Below, in pieces: positions 40,378 through 49,056 of a stretch of DNA of 64,000 bases. The number at the start of each line of letters is the position of its first letter. The stretch's first letter is position 1. Source of the stretch: JALYLC01 sp035696365 (GTDB taxonomy: Bacteria > Actinomycetota > Thermoleophilia > Gaiellales > JALYLC01); the NCBI GenBank assembly GCA_035696365.1, contig DASRQS010000077.1:8551-72550 (forward strand), written 5' to 3'. A program made the position numbers and the translations under genes. Below the pieces are notes generated by a model. The model saw only the letters and a list, made by a program, of their open reading frames with translations. It was not told where the DNA came from and did no database searches.

Positions 40378-41546
40378 GCGGGCGGGGGCGGTTCGGGCTC
40401 GATACGGACGGGCACCGTGACCTCGAGGCCGGCGCCTGCGTAACCGGCGGTGGGCCAGGGCTCGAAGCGGATGCGCCGGCGCAGGAAGATCACGATCTCA
40501 CGGCCCATGGCGAGCAGGGGCAGCGCAAGGATCGCGCCGACGATGCCGTACAGCTCCACTCCGGCGACGAGCGCGAAGATCACGAGCAGCGGGTGGGCGC
40601 CGAGCGCCTGGCCCATCACGCGCGGGACGACGACGTGGCCCTCGAGCTGATGGATACCGACGTAGAAGAGCCCCACCCAGAGCGCCGTCGCGGGCGAGTG
40701 GAGGGCCGCCAGCGCGAGCGCGGGCAGCGCGCCCAGAATCGGCCCGATGTACGGGATGACCTCGGTCACCATCGCCCACAGAGCGAGGATCAGAGCGTAC
40801 TGGTCGCCGTCGGGCCAGATGCCGGTCAGCGAGAGGATGTAGATACCGAGCCCCGTGCTCGCGCCGATCACGAACGAGACCGTCAGCTGGCCACGGATAT
40901 AGCGGATCAGGCCTTTCTGGACCTGCTCGCCCAGCCGAATGCCGTCGGGCCCTGGCGGGAACAGCCGGTCGACCCCTCGCGAGATGCGGGGGCCGTCGAG
41001 TAACAGATAGATCGATATGACGATGGTCAGTAACAGCTCGATCAGGCCCTGCACCACCCGGCTCGCGACCTGCTGGCCGATGTCGACGGCGCGCTTCGCA
41101 TAATCGCCCACGCCCTGCTTCTGGATGTTCTGGACGAGGCGGCTGCCGATGTCCTTGACGTGTACCCGGCCCAGGCCGCGCGCGTCGAGCCACTGCTGGA
41201 AACGGTCGACGCGACGCTCGGCCGAGGACTCCTTCTGGCCCGGCTGCTTCTTGAATTCCTTCGAGATCGTGTCGCTCGCCGAGACCACCTGGTTAACGGC
41301 AGCCACGCCCGCCAGCCCGACCGCACCGACGATCGCGGTCGCCAGCGAGACGTACACGACCAGCACCGCGAGGCCGCGGGGCAGGCGCAGCGAGGCCAGC
41401 GCCGAGACCAGCGGATTGAGCAGCATCGCGATGATCCCGGAGATCAGGAACACGAACAGCGCGTGCTTGACGGCACCGGCGAAGATCCAGCCGAAGAACA
41501 GCACGGACGGGAGCGCCACGAGCTGGATCCAACGCGGGATGACCAC
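40374..41546 (-). CDS. AI-2E family membrane transporter (PerM/YdiK type)
   Basis: A 390-residue protein with about eight helices and the AI-2E family signature in the C-terminal half: VTEVIPYIGPILGALPAL and LEGHVVVPRVMGQALGAHPL. The central soluble part (about 85-165) is characteristic. The family moves small molecules or ions, often Na+/H+ antiport, and not necessarily autoinducer 2. GTG 41546 is the first standard start, but a CTG at 41612 has an AGGAG site 6 bases upstream and would add 22 residues (LSDQQAPEPAPSPKTPPPNG plus AL). The gene overlaps the ABC ATPase gene. Confidence 0.88.
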   Translation of the reverse strand: MVIPRWIQLVALPSVLFFGWIFAGAVKHALFVFLISGIIAMLLNPLVSALASLRLPRGLAVLVVYVSLATAIVGAVGLAGVAAVNQVVSASDTISKEFKKQPGQKESSAERRVDRFQQWLDARGLGRVHVKDIGSRLVQNIQKQGVGDYAKRAVDIGQQVASRVVQGLIELLLTIVISIYLLLDGPRISRGVDRLFPPGPDGIRLGEQVQKGLIRYIRGQLTVSFVIGASTGLGIYILSLTGIWPDGDQYALILALWAMVTEVIPYIGPILGALPALALAALHSPATALWVGLFYVGIHQLEGHVVVPRVMGQALGAHPLLVIFALVAGVELYGIVGAILALPLLAMGREIVIFLRRRIRFEPWPTAGYAGAGLEVTVPVRIEPEPPPPA

Positions 41547-41609
41547 CAGCGCACCGTTCGGCGGAGGCGTTTTTGGGCTGGGAGCCGGTTCCGGTGCTTG
41601 CTGATCCGA

Positions 41610-41623
41610 CAGTGTGTTCTCCT
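41610..41623 (-). promoter_or_regulatory. Shine-Dalgarno site pointing to a CTG start for the AI-2E gene
   Basis: Minus-strand AGGAG (41623-41619), six bases, then CTG (41612-41610), in frame with the AI-2E gene. The standard GTG start 66 bases later lacks a comparable site. If used, the protein has a 22-residue Pro-rich cytoplasmic extension. Confidence 0.4.
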
Positions 41624-41668
41624 AGTGTTGCCTCGACACCACGAGGCACATGCTGTACCTTCTATTGG

Positions 41669-42466
41669 ATGGCCGCGACTGCCCAAGGCCGACCCCTGCC
41701 CGCACGTCGGCCCGGCTCCCGCCGGGCCCAGCGAGCGCGCATCCGGCGCCGGCGGCTCGGACTGCTGGCCGCGCTGCTTGCAGCGGCAGCCATCGGTCTC
41801 TCGATGACGTTCGCCAGCGGTCCGACGGCTCCTGCCGCATCGCGGCCGCTCTCGGATCAGGCCGTGCTGGCCGGCCAGCCCGCCCCGCAAACCCTTGCCG
41901 TGCGCGGATCGCTGCAGCTCATGGTGCCGATCAGCCAGAAGGTCATCACCGGCGTCGTCTTCCACCGCTACCAGGGATCCGACGCGGTCTCGCTGACCCC
42001 GGTCGGCCACCAGCGCAACGCCGGCCTGCTGACGCGCATGTGGAACGGCGTGTTCGGCGATGACGGCGGCGGCATGGGCTACAACGTCGACTCGGGCTCG
42101 ACGCAGGGCGTCGACGTCGGAGCGCCCGCGGGCACGGCCATCTACTCGCCCACCGACGGCCAGGTCGTCTCCATCACGCCCTACGTGCTCAACGGCGACG
42201 CCACGCGCTTCGGGCAGGAGATCGCGATCAGCCCGTCCTCGGATCCCTCCCTCGTCGTCAAGGTCGCACCCGTCGCACCCACGCTCGGCCCGCTTGGCAA
42301 GCCCACGCTCCGCGTGGGCGAGCAGGTCAGCGGAGGCCGCACGCAACTCGGCGCCGTCGTCGACGTGACGAGCGCGAGCCAGCCGGTGCTGGCCCACTAC
42401 GTCTCGGATGCCGGGAACGGCGCGAGCATGCGCGTCGAGCCGGCCACCGCTCCGGCGATGCCGTAG
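41669..42466 (+). CDS. M23/LytM-fold secreted protein, probably non-catalytic
   Basis: A 265-residue protein with an Arg-rich N terminus, one membrane helix or signal anchor (about 33-52) and a LytM-like domain: GSTQGVDVGAPAGTAIYSPT then DGQVVSI matches the M23 core, but the first zinc ligand (His in HxGxD) is replaced by Gln and the late HxH is absent. Such degenerate M23 proteins usually act as activators or scaffolds of real hydrolases (EnvC/NlpD type). ATG 41669 lies 7 bases after TACCTT (41656-41661), again leaderless. The ymdB-like gene follows at 19 bases. Confidence 0.75.
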   Translation: MAATAQGRPLPARRPGSRRAQRARIRRRRLGLLAALLAAAAIGLSMTFASGPTAPAASRPLSDQAVLAGQPAPQTLAVRGSLQLMVPISQKVITGVVFHRYQGSDAVSLTPVGHQRNAGLLTRMWNGVFGDDGGGMGYNVDSGSTQGVDVGAPAGTAIYSPTDGQVVSITPYVLNGDATRFGQEIAISPSSDPSLVVKVAPVAPTLGPLGKPTLRVGEQVSGGRTQLGAVVDVTSASQPVLAHYVSDAGNGASMRVEPATAPAMP

Positions 42467-42484
42467 AAGGACGTGGTGGCCGCC

Positions 42485-43267
42485 ATGCGGCTGCTGTTCA
42501 TCGCGGACATCTTCGGCCGGCCCGGTCGCGAGGCAGTCGAGTCGCTCGTGCCGCGGCTGCGCGAGGAGCTCGAGCTCGATCTCGTGGTCGCCAACGGCGA
42601 GAACGCGGCCGACGGCGCGGGCATCACCGACCGGCTGGCGGACCGCATCCTCGCGAGTGGCGTCGACTGCATCACACTCGGCAACCACACGTGGCACCAG
42701 CGCGGCTTCGGCGAGTATCTCGACCGCGAGCCGCGCATCGTGCGGCCGGCCAACTACCTCTCGACCAATCCCGGGCGGGGATCGACCGTGGTCGAGGCGC
42801 GCGGCGGCACCCCCGTGGCCGTCGTCAACCTGATGGGGCGGCTATTCGTCCATCCCGAGCCGGCCCGCAGCCCGTTCGAGCAGGCCGCGGGGATCGTCGC
42901 GGCAGCGAAGGACCAGGCGCCGGTGGTGCTCGTGGACTTCCATGCCGAGGCGACCAGCGAGAAGGTCGCGATGGGCCGCCACCTGGCCGGTCGCGTGACG
43001 GCGGTGCTGGGCACGCACACCCACGTGCAGACCAACGATGCCTCGCTCTGGGACGGCACCGCCTACCTCACCGACTGCGGCATGACCGGGCCGCACGACT
43101 CCGTGATCGGCGTCCGCACCGAGATCGCGCTGCGGCGCTTCCTGACGCAGTTGCCTGCCCGCTCCGAGCCGGCGCTCGGAGACGTGCGGCTCGAGGGCGC
43201 GCTCGTCGAATGCGACCCCAAGACCGGCCGCGCCACGCGAATCGAGACGTTCCGGCGGCAGGCGTGA
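42485..43267 (+). CDS. ymdB: YmdB-type metallophosphoesterase (2',3'-cyclic nucleotide phosphodiesterase)
   Basis: A 260-residue TIGR00282 family calcineurin-like phosphoesterase. Metal ligands are seen in MRLLFIADIFGRPG (D8), NGENAADGAG, TLGNHTWHQ, VDFHAEATSEK and VLGTHTHVQT. In Bacillus the homologue hydrolyses cyclic nucleotides and affects biofilm and motility, often next to the RNase Y gene; no rny is in this window. ATG 42485 was chosen over GTG 42473 because the conserved N terminus starts there. Its stop overlaps the subtilase start (GTGA). Confidence 0.93.
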   Translation: MRLLFIADIFGRPGREAVESLVPRLREELELDLVVANGENAADGAGITDRLADRILASGVDCITLGNHTWHQRGFGEYLDREPRIVRPANYLSTNPGRGSTVVEARGGTPVAVVNLMGRLFVHPEPARSPFEQAAGIVAAAKDQAPVVLVDFHAEATSEKVAMGRHLAGRVTAVLGTHTHVQTNDASLWDGTAYLTDCGMTGPHDSVIGVRTEIALRRFLTQLPARSEPALGDVRLEGALVECDPKTGRATRIETFRRQA

Positions 43268-45135
43268 GGCGGGCCGCACTTGTGCTGCCGGCCGCGCTGG
43301 CGTGCGTTCTGGCGGCCGGGCCGGCGCCTGGGCCGGCGTCGGCCTCGCAGGGGCGGGAGATCGCGGTGATCGTGCACCTGCGCACGTCCTCGGGGCTGCC
43401 GCGCGCTGCGGCCTCGGGCCGGCTCGCAGCACTTCTGCGGGAGCGCGCACGCCGCGACCAGGGCGCGCTGCTGCGCGTGCTGCGCACCGCCGTGCGCAGC
43501 GGGCAGGCGAGCGCGGTGCAATCGCTCTGGATCGACGACTCCATCGCGCTCCACGCCCGCCCGGGGCTCATCGCACAGCTGCGGCGCCGCGCCGATGTGC
43601 GCTCCATCGAACCGGACCGCCCGCTGCGAATCGAGCCCACCGCGCTCGCGCTGGCGGATGCGGGCGCGCCCTCGGCGAGCGTGACAGCCACCGGAGCCCC
43701 CACGCTCTGGGCCCAGGGCCAGACCGGACGCGGGGTGGTCGTTGCGGTGCTCGACACAGGCGTGATGGCCGGCTTCCCGCAGTTGGCCGGCGGGCCCGGC
43801 TCCTGGTTCGACCCCTACGAGCAGCACAAGACCCCGTACGACGAGGACGCGCGCGGCCACGGCACCGAGGTCGCCGAGATCGTGGCCTCCATGGCCCCGG
43901 ACGTCCGCGTGATCGCCGCACGCGTGTTCAGCGACGGCGGGCGGAGTACGACGAGCGCGGTGCACCGCGTGTTCGAGTGGGTGCTCGATCCCGACGGCAA
44001 CCCCAAGACGGACGACGCCCCGAGTGTCGTCAACGGCTCCTGGGACGACGGCGAGCCGGGCCGCTGCCAGACCGAGTTCGACTCGGACATCGCAGCGCTG
44101 CGCGCCGCCGGCATCGTGCCCGTGTTCGCTGCGGGCAACGCCGGGCCGGCGGCCGCGACCGGCGCGAGCCCCGCGTCTGCGCCGAGCGCGGTCGCCGTGG
44201 GGAGCGTCTCGGGCACCGACGTGGTCTCCCCGTTCTCGGGGCGCGGACCGTCGCCCTGCGGCAATGCCGTCTACCCCACGCTCGCGGCCTACGGCGAGGG
44301 GATCGCCATCGAGAGCCCTGCGGGCTCTGCGGTCGTGTCGGGCACGTCGTTCGCCGCGCCGCAGGTCACGGGCGCCGTGGCACTGCTCGCCGGCATGTAC
44401 CCGGGAGCGACCCCCGACGCCATCGTGGAGGCGCTCGTGCGCGGAGCGCGCGACGTCGGGACGCCGGGGGCCGACGGCGAGACGGGCGCCGGCGTCCTGA
44501 ACGTCGCCCAGGCCGCAGCCCTGCTTTCCGGTGCCGACCACGCAGGCCCGCGCATGACCGTCAATGCGCGCTGGTCGCACGATGCTGCCCATCCCGGGCT
44601 CGTGCTCACGGGTCGCGCGCACGAGCGCGGCGGCGGGACGAGCGCGGGCGTCTCGGCGCTGGCCTTCATCGGGCTGCGCGGCGTGCCCGTCGCGCCCTTC
44701 GCCCTCAGGGCGACGCCGCTGGGCGGCACCGAGTCCAGGTTCGCCGGCTCGCTGGTCCCGCGTCAGGTGCGCCGGCTCGAGGACGGGCGCCATCACCTGT
44801 TCGTGCGCGCGCGCGACGCGGCGGGAAACTGGGGACCCGTGCGCATGGTCGCGCTGCCCATCGACCGGCTACCGCCGAGCGTGCGCGCGTCGGGCTCGCG
44901 CCGGGGCGGCGTCGTCGACACGACGCTGCTGGTGCGCGAGCCCGACTCGGGCCTCGCGTCGTTGCGCTATCGCGTCGAGATCGGCGGCAAGGCCGGGCGC
45001 TGGCATACGCTCCGGCCCTCCTCGCAGGTACGTGTGAGACTCCACTCGCCCCCCGGCCGCCGGGCGATCCTCCGGGTGCGGGCCGAGGACGTCGCGGGCA
45101 ACGAGACGCGCTCGGGGTTCACGATCCCGCGCTGA
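43264..45135 (+). CDS. Secreted subtilisin-like serine protease (S8)
   Basis: A 623-residue exported protease. After a signal peptide (1-28), an I9-like propeptide region (about 31-120, VIVHLRTSSG...VRSIEPDRPL) precedes the catalytic domain with Asp164 (VAVLDTGV), His199 (GHGTEVAE), the oxyanion Asn in FAAGNAG and Ser362 (SGTSFAAPQ). About 200 C-terminal residues form two Ig-like beta domains with HHLFVRARDAAGNWGPV and RAILRVRAEDVAGNE. No membrane anchor or sortase motif, so it is released or held by the beta domains. GTG 43264 is coupled to the ymdB stop. Confidence 0.93.
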   Translation: MRRAALVLPAALACVLAAGPAPGPASASQGREIAVIVHLRTSSGLPRAAASGRLAALLRERARRDQGALLRVLRTAVRSGQASAVQSLWIDDSIALHARPGLIAQLRRRADVRSIEPDRPLRIEPTALALADAGAPSASVTATGAPTLWAQGQTGRGVVVAVLDTGVMAGFPQLAGGPGSWFDPYEQHKTPYDEDARGHGTEVAEIVASMAPDVRVIAARVFSDGGRSTTSAVHRVFEWVLDPDGNPKTDDAPSVVNGSWDDGEPGRCQTEFDSDIAALRAAGIVPVFAAGNAGPAAATGASPASAPSAVAVGSVSGTDVVSPFSGRGPSPCGNAVYPTLAAYGEGIAIESPAGSAVVSGTSFAAPQVTGAVALLAGMYPGATPDAIVEALVRGARDVGTPGADGETGAGVLNVAQAAALLSGADHAGPRMTVNARWSHDAAHPGLVLTGRAHERGGGTSAGVSALAFIGLRGVPVAPFALRATPLGGTESRFAGSLVPRQVRRLEDGRHHLFVRARDAAGNWGPVRMVALPIDRLPPSVRASGSRRGGVVDTTLLVREPDSGLASLRYRVEIGGKAGRWHTLRPSSQVRVRLHSPPGRRAILRVRAEDVAGNETRSGFTIPR

Positions 45136-45183
45136 GCAGCTCACCTGTGCGTGCCCTGACCCTGACGTGTGCAGGGCCCGCCG

Positions 45184-45651
45184 TCACTGGTAGGCGTGGA
45201 TCACCGCGTGGCCCTTGCCGCGGGCGATCAGGCGGCGGTTGACCGGATAGGCCGCTGCTCCGGCCAGCAGGAGCGCGATGACCAGGCTCCCCCAGAAGAG
45301 CGGGTCGGTCAGGCCTGCGTCGAGAGCGCCGGGGATCACGAGCACGATCAGCGTGTCGACGATCTCCATGGTCGCGATCGAGAGCGTGTCGGAGGCGAAG
45401 GCGAGCGGCGCGACACGGCGGACCGGCAGCCCCGAGCGCAGCAGGGGCATGCTCGTGAGCCCGTAGCCGAAAACGAACGCGAGCAGGATCGAGGCCACGA
45501 TCGTGGCGCCATTGCTCCAGCCCAGCGCCGTGCCGAGCGCCATCCCGGCCACCTCGCCGATCGCACAGCCCGTCAGGCAGTGCACCGTCGCGCTGAAGGC
45601 CAGCGCGTTCAGCGACTGGGCCGCATGCTCGTGCCCGCGGTGCGACTCCAT
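45184..45651 (-). CDS. DUF4396 membrane protein of the copA-csoR operon
   Basis: A 155-residue membrane protein with four helices. The N terminus SATVHCLTGCAIGEVAGM has a conserved His-Cys and Cys-Glu array in the first helix that marks DUF4396, and a second polar pair lies in DTLSIATMEIVDT. It follows csoR by 4 bases and is the last gene of the copper efflux operon. A role in copper movement or sensing is inferred from the conserved intramembrane His/Cys residues and its location; the family has no proven function that I know of. Confidence 0.85.
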   Translation of the reverse strand: MESHRGHEHAAQSLNALAFSATVHCLTGCAIGEVAGMALGTALGWSNGATIVASILLAFVFGYGLTSMPLLRSGLPVRRVAPLAFASDTLSIATMEIVDTLIVLVIPGALDAGLTDPLFWGSLVIALLLAGAAAYPVNRRLIARGKGHAVIHAYQ

Positions 45652-45655
45652 GGCC

Positions 45656-45952
45656 CTAGCTGCGCCCCATCAGCCGGGCCACCGCGGCCATCATCTCGCC
45701 GGTCTTCTCGGCGCGCACGGCGGGATCCTCGGGCCCGATCACGCAGTGCGCGGCGTGCTGCTCGAGCAGGCTCAGGCCGACCTTGTCGAGCGCCGCCTGG
45801 ATCGCGCTGATCTGGGTCAGGATGTCGATGCAGTAGCGCTCGTCCTCGACCATGCGCTCGATGCCCCGCACCTGGCCCTCGATGCGCTTCAGGCGCGCGG
45901 ACAGCGCATCCTTGTCGGCGATGTAGCCGGGATCCGTCTGCTTGCTTGTCAT
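45656..45952 (-). CDS. csoR: CsoR-type copper-sensing repressor
   Basis: A 98-residue DUF156 regulator. The Cu(I) site Cys41-His66-Cys70 (ERYCIDIL, LEQHAAHCV) is complete, which separates CsoR from RcnR and FrmR. The N-terminal DALSARLKRIEGQVRGIERM helix binds DNA. CsoR tetramers leave the operator when Cu(I) binds. The ATG overlaps the copA stop (ATGA). Its likely operator is at 49065-49081, inside the promoter of this operon, so it should control its own synthesis. Confidence 0.95.
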   Translation of the reverse strand: MTSKQTDPGYIADKDALSARLKRIEGQVRGIERMVEDERYCIDILTQISAIQAALDKVGLSLLEQHAAHCVIGPEDPAVRAEKTGEMMAAVARLMGRS

Positions 45953-48192
45953 GTGACCTCGCGGAGTGGCTGGAAGCGGCGAAGCCGCAGGGAGTTGGCG
46001 ACGACGAAGAGACTCGAGCCGGCCATCGCGGCGCCGGCGATCAGCGGGTTGAGATAGCCGGCGGCCGCGAGCGGCAGGGCCGCGACGTTGTAGCCGAAAG
46101 CCCAGAAGAGGTTGCCCTTGATCGTGCCAAGCGTGCGCCGCGAGAGGCGGATGGCTTCGGCACTCGCGAGCAGATCGCCGGAGACGAGCGTGATGTCCGA
46201 GGCCTCGATCGCAACGTCGGTGCCCGTGCCGATGGCCAGGCCGAGGTCTGCCTGGGCGAGGGCCGGCGCGTCGTTGACGCCGTCGCCGACCATCGCGACC
46301 ACGCGCCCCTCGCGCTGGAGGCGGCTGATCACGGCGGCCTTGTCGGCAGGGAGCACGTCGGCGATGACCTCGTCGATGCCGACTTCGGCGGCAACGGCCG
46401 CGGCAGTCGCCTCGTTGTCGCCGGTCAGCAGCACCGGGCGGAGGCCGAGCGCCGTGAGAGCCCTGACCGCGGCGGCGCTGGACGGTTTGGCGGTGTCCGC
46501 CACCACGAGCAGCCCGCGCACCTCTCCGTCCCAGCCGGCGGCGATGACCGTCTGGCCCTGCGCCTGAGCCGCTGCGCGCGCCCGGTCGAGCTCCGGGCCG
46601 AGGTGCTGACCCCAATCGGCGAGCAAGCTCGGGCGACCGGCGACGACGGCGTGGCCGTCCACGACGCCCTCGACGCCGAGGCCCTCGCGGTTCTGGAACG
46701 ACTCGACCGCGGGGAGCTCGCCGAGCTCCTGCTGGGCCGCATTCGCGATCGCACGGGCGATGGGGTGCTCCGAGGCGTGCTCGAGCGCGCCGACGAGCCG
46801 CAGCAGCTCCCTGCGATCACCTGCAGCGGCGAGGATGATGTCGCGCAGCTGCATCCGCCCGGTGGTCACCGTGCCGGTCTTGTCGAGCACGATCGTGTCC
46901 ACGCGCCTGGTCGACTCGAGCACCTCGGGCCCCTTGATCAGGATGCCGAGCTGCGCCCCGCGCCCGGTGCCGACGAGCAGCGCTGTCGGCGTCGCGAGTC
47001 CGAGCGCGCATGGGCACGCGATGATCAGCACGGCCACTGCAGTCGTGATCGCGAAAGCGGCACTCGCGCCGCCGGCGAGCCAGAAGCCGAGCACCGCCAC
47101 GGCCAGGCCGATGACGATGGGCACGAAGATCGCCGATACGCGATCGGCGAGCCGCTGAACGGGCGCCTTGCCGGTCTGGGCCTCGGTCACGAGGCGACCG
47201 ATCTGCGCCAGCGCGGTATCGGCGCCGACCTTCGTGGCACGCACGACGAGACGGCCGCCGGCGTTCACGGTCGCCCCGACGACGTCGTCACCCGGGCCCT
47301 TCTCGACCGGCACCGACTCGCCCGTCAGGAGCGCCTGGTCGACCGCCGAGGAGCCTTCCTCGACGATGCCGTCGGTGGCCACCTTCTCGCCGGGTCGCAC
47401 GACGAAGCGGTCACCGGCCTGGAGCTCGCCGATCGGGACGCGGCGCTCCTCTCCGTCGGGGTCGAGCACCGCGACATCCTTGGCACCGAGCTCGAGCAGC
47501 GCTTTGAGGGCGGCGCCCGAGCTGCGCTTGGCGCGCGCCTCGAAGTACCGGCCGGTCAGGATCAGGGTGGTGACGACCGAGGCCACCTCGAGATAGATCG
47601 TGTCGCTGGCGGCGTCGCGCGGCGTGATCAGCTGAAACGGCATTCGCATGGCGGGTAGGCCGGCATCCAGGAAGAACAGCGAGGCGACCGACCAGCCCCA
47701 GGCCGCCAGCGTGCCGACCGAGATCAGCGTGTCCATGGTCGCAGCACCATGGCGGAGGTTCTGCCAGGCGGCCTTGTGAAATGGCCAGCCTGCCCAGAGC
47801 ACGACGGGCGTTGCGAGCTGGAGCGAGAGCCACTGCCAGAAGTCGAACTGCAGCGCGGGGATCATCGCCAGTGCGAGCACCGGTGCGGACAGGACGACGG
47901 AGAAGATCAGCCGCTGGCGCAGCGCACGGGTGGGGTCATCGGCCGGAGTGCCGGCTGCGGGCCGGTCCGCGGAGGGCAGTCGCGCGGCGTAGCCTGCTCG
48001 CTCGACGGCGGCGACGAGCTCGCCGGGCGTCACACGCTCGGCGTCGAAGCGCACGCTCGCGTGCTCTGTGGCGTAGTTGACCGTGGCCGTGACGCCCTCG
48101 AGGTTGTTGAGCTTGCGCTCGATGCGGTTCGCGCACGAGGCGCACGTCATGCCTTCGATCGGCAGGTCGAGTCGCTGCGGGCTCGCGCTCAC
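45949..48192 (-). CDS. copA: Copper-translocating P1B-type ATPase
   Basis: A 747-residue Cu(I) export pump. One N-terminal metal-binding domain has GMTCASC (14-20); the P-type core has the TGES actuator motif, the intramembrane CPC (IIACPCALGLATP), the phosphorylated DKTGT, HP in ASEHPIA, TGDNEATA and VGDGVNDAPALAQ. Helices 7 and 8 residues (YN and MxxSS: FGYNVAALP, AGSSLF) mark the P1B-1 copper subgroup. It overlaps the upstream gene (stop 48189) and csoR. Exports copper from the cytosol across the single membrane. Confidence 0.97.
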   Translation of the reverse strand: MSASPQRLDLPIEGMTCASCANRIERKLNNLEGVTATVNYATEHASVRFDAERVTPGELVAAVERAGYAARLPSADRPAAGTPADDPTRALRQRLIFSVVLSAPVLALAMIPALQFDFWQWLSLQLATPVVLWAGWPFHKAAWQNLRHGAATMDTLISVGTLAAWGWSVASLFFLDAGLPAMRMPFQLITPRDAASDTIYLEVASVVTTLILTGRYFEARAKRSSGAALKALLELGAKDVAVLDPDGEERRVPIGELQAGDRFVVRPGEKVATDGIVEEGSSAVDQALLTGESVPVEKGPGDDVVGATVNAGGRLVVRATKVGADTALAQIGRLVTEAQTGKAPVQRLADRVSAIFVPIVIGLAVAVLGFWLAGGASAAFAITTAVAVLIIACPCALGLATPTALLVGTGRGAQLGILIKGPEVLESTRRVDTIVLDKTGTVTTGRMQLRDIILAAAGDRRELLRLVGALEHASEHPIARAIANAAQQELGELPAVESFQNREGLGVEGVVDGHAVVAGRPSLLADWGQHLGPELDRARAAAQAQGQTVIAAGWDGEVRGLLVVADTAKPSSAAAVRALTALGLRPVLLTGDNEATAAAVAAEVGIDEVIADVLPADKAAVISRLQREGRVVAMVGDGVNDAPALAQADLGLAIGTGTDVAIEASDITLVSGDLLASAEAIRLSRRTLGTIKGNLFWAFGYNVAALPLAAAGYLNPLIAGAAMAGSSLFVVANSLRLRRFQPLREVT

Positions 48193-49049
48193 GGCGCCAC
48201 CTCGACCGTGAAGGCCGTCGTGCGCACGACATCGGCGATCTGGAACTGCAGGAAGAGGCGGTAGGAGCCGGCCGACGGGAACTCGGCCGCGAACGGGATC
48301 GCGTTCGCCGCGTCCCGATGGCTTTCGGGGTGGACGTGCAGGTAGGCGAGGTCGCCCTGGCGTAGCGCGACGAGATGCCCGCGCGCCCCCAGGTACCGTT
48401 CGAGCGCGTGCACCGGCCGGCCGTGACGGCTGACGGTGAATCGCAGCTGCGCCTCGTGGCCGGCGCGAACGACCGGCGACGCGAGCTGCACGTCGTAGCC
48501 GTCGGCGCTTGCGACCGGCGAGGCGGCGGGCAGGGCGGTGGGCCGGAAGCTCCCGGGAACGAGCAGGTCTCCGGCCAGCACGTGCTTGTCGCAGCGCAGC
48601 TGGAAGTCGGCGAAGACGCGGTAGGCGCCGGGCTCGCTGACCCGCAGGGGCACGCTCCAGGTGCCGTTGGCAGACATCCTGGGGTGCAGATGCTGGTAGC
48701 CAGTCAGGTCGCGCCGGACGACGATCAGGTGAAGGCGGCGCTGTGCCTCGATCTGGTAGCCGCTGCGGAGCGGCGCGCCGTCGCTGCCGAGCACGCGGAA
48801 GCGCAGCAGCTGCCGGGCGCCGGGGCTCGCGGCAAAGCTGGCCGGCGCGATCGTCGTGCCGTCCTGGGTGACCGACAGCCCGAGCGTCTCGTGGCTCATC
48901 CCGTGCATCGACCCGCAGACTGCCGCCGGCTGGCCAGGGTGAACTGCCGCCCCCACTGCGGCGGCGACGCCGAACACCAGCGCGAGCGCTGCGGCAAAGA
49001 GGCCGAGGCGGACCGGCACGCGGTCGAGGTAGCGAGGATTCGATCGCAC
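48189..49049 (-). CDS. Membrane-anchored His/Met-rich protein of the copA operon, paralogue of the 1257 lipoprotein
   Basis: A 286-residue exported protein. One N-terminal helix (about 12-36) anchors it; CGSMHGMSHETLGL (45-58) is a Cys/Met/His-rich patch fit for copper. The following domain repeats the pattern of the lipoprotein at 1257: RRLHLIVVRRDLTGYQHLHP (H107, H120, H122), and a second similar module ends with LAYLHVHPESH. GTG 49049 was chosen because a -10 box (49057-49062) ends 7 bases upstream; longer frames would place the operator inside the coding region. It is the first gene of the CsoR operon. Confidence 0.82.
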   Translation of the reverse strand: MRSNPRYLDRVPVRLGLFAAALALVFGVAAAVGAAVHPGQPAAVCGSMHGMSHETLGLSVTQDGTTIAPASFAASPGARQLLRFRVLGSDGAPLRSGYQIEAQRRLHLIVVRRDLTGYQHLHPRMSANGTWSVPLRVSEPGAYRVFADFQLRCDKHVLAGDLLVPGSFRPTALPAASPVASADGYDVQLASPVVRAGHEAQLRFTVSRHGRPVHALERYLGARGHLVALRQGDLAYLHVHPESHRDAANAIPFAAEFPSAGSYRLFLQFQIADVVRTTAFTVEVAP

Positions 49050-49056
49050 GACGCGG

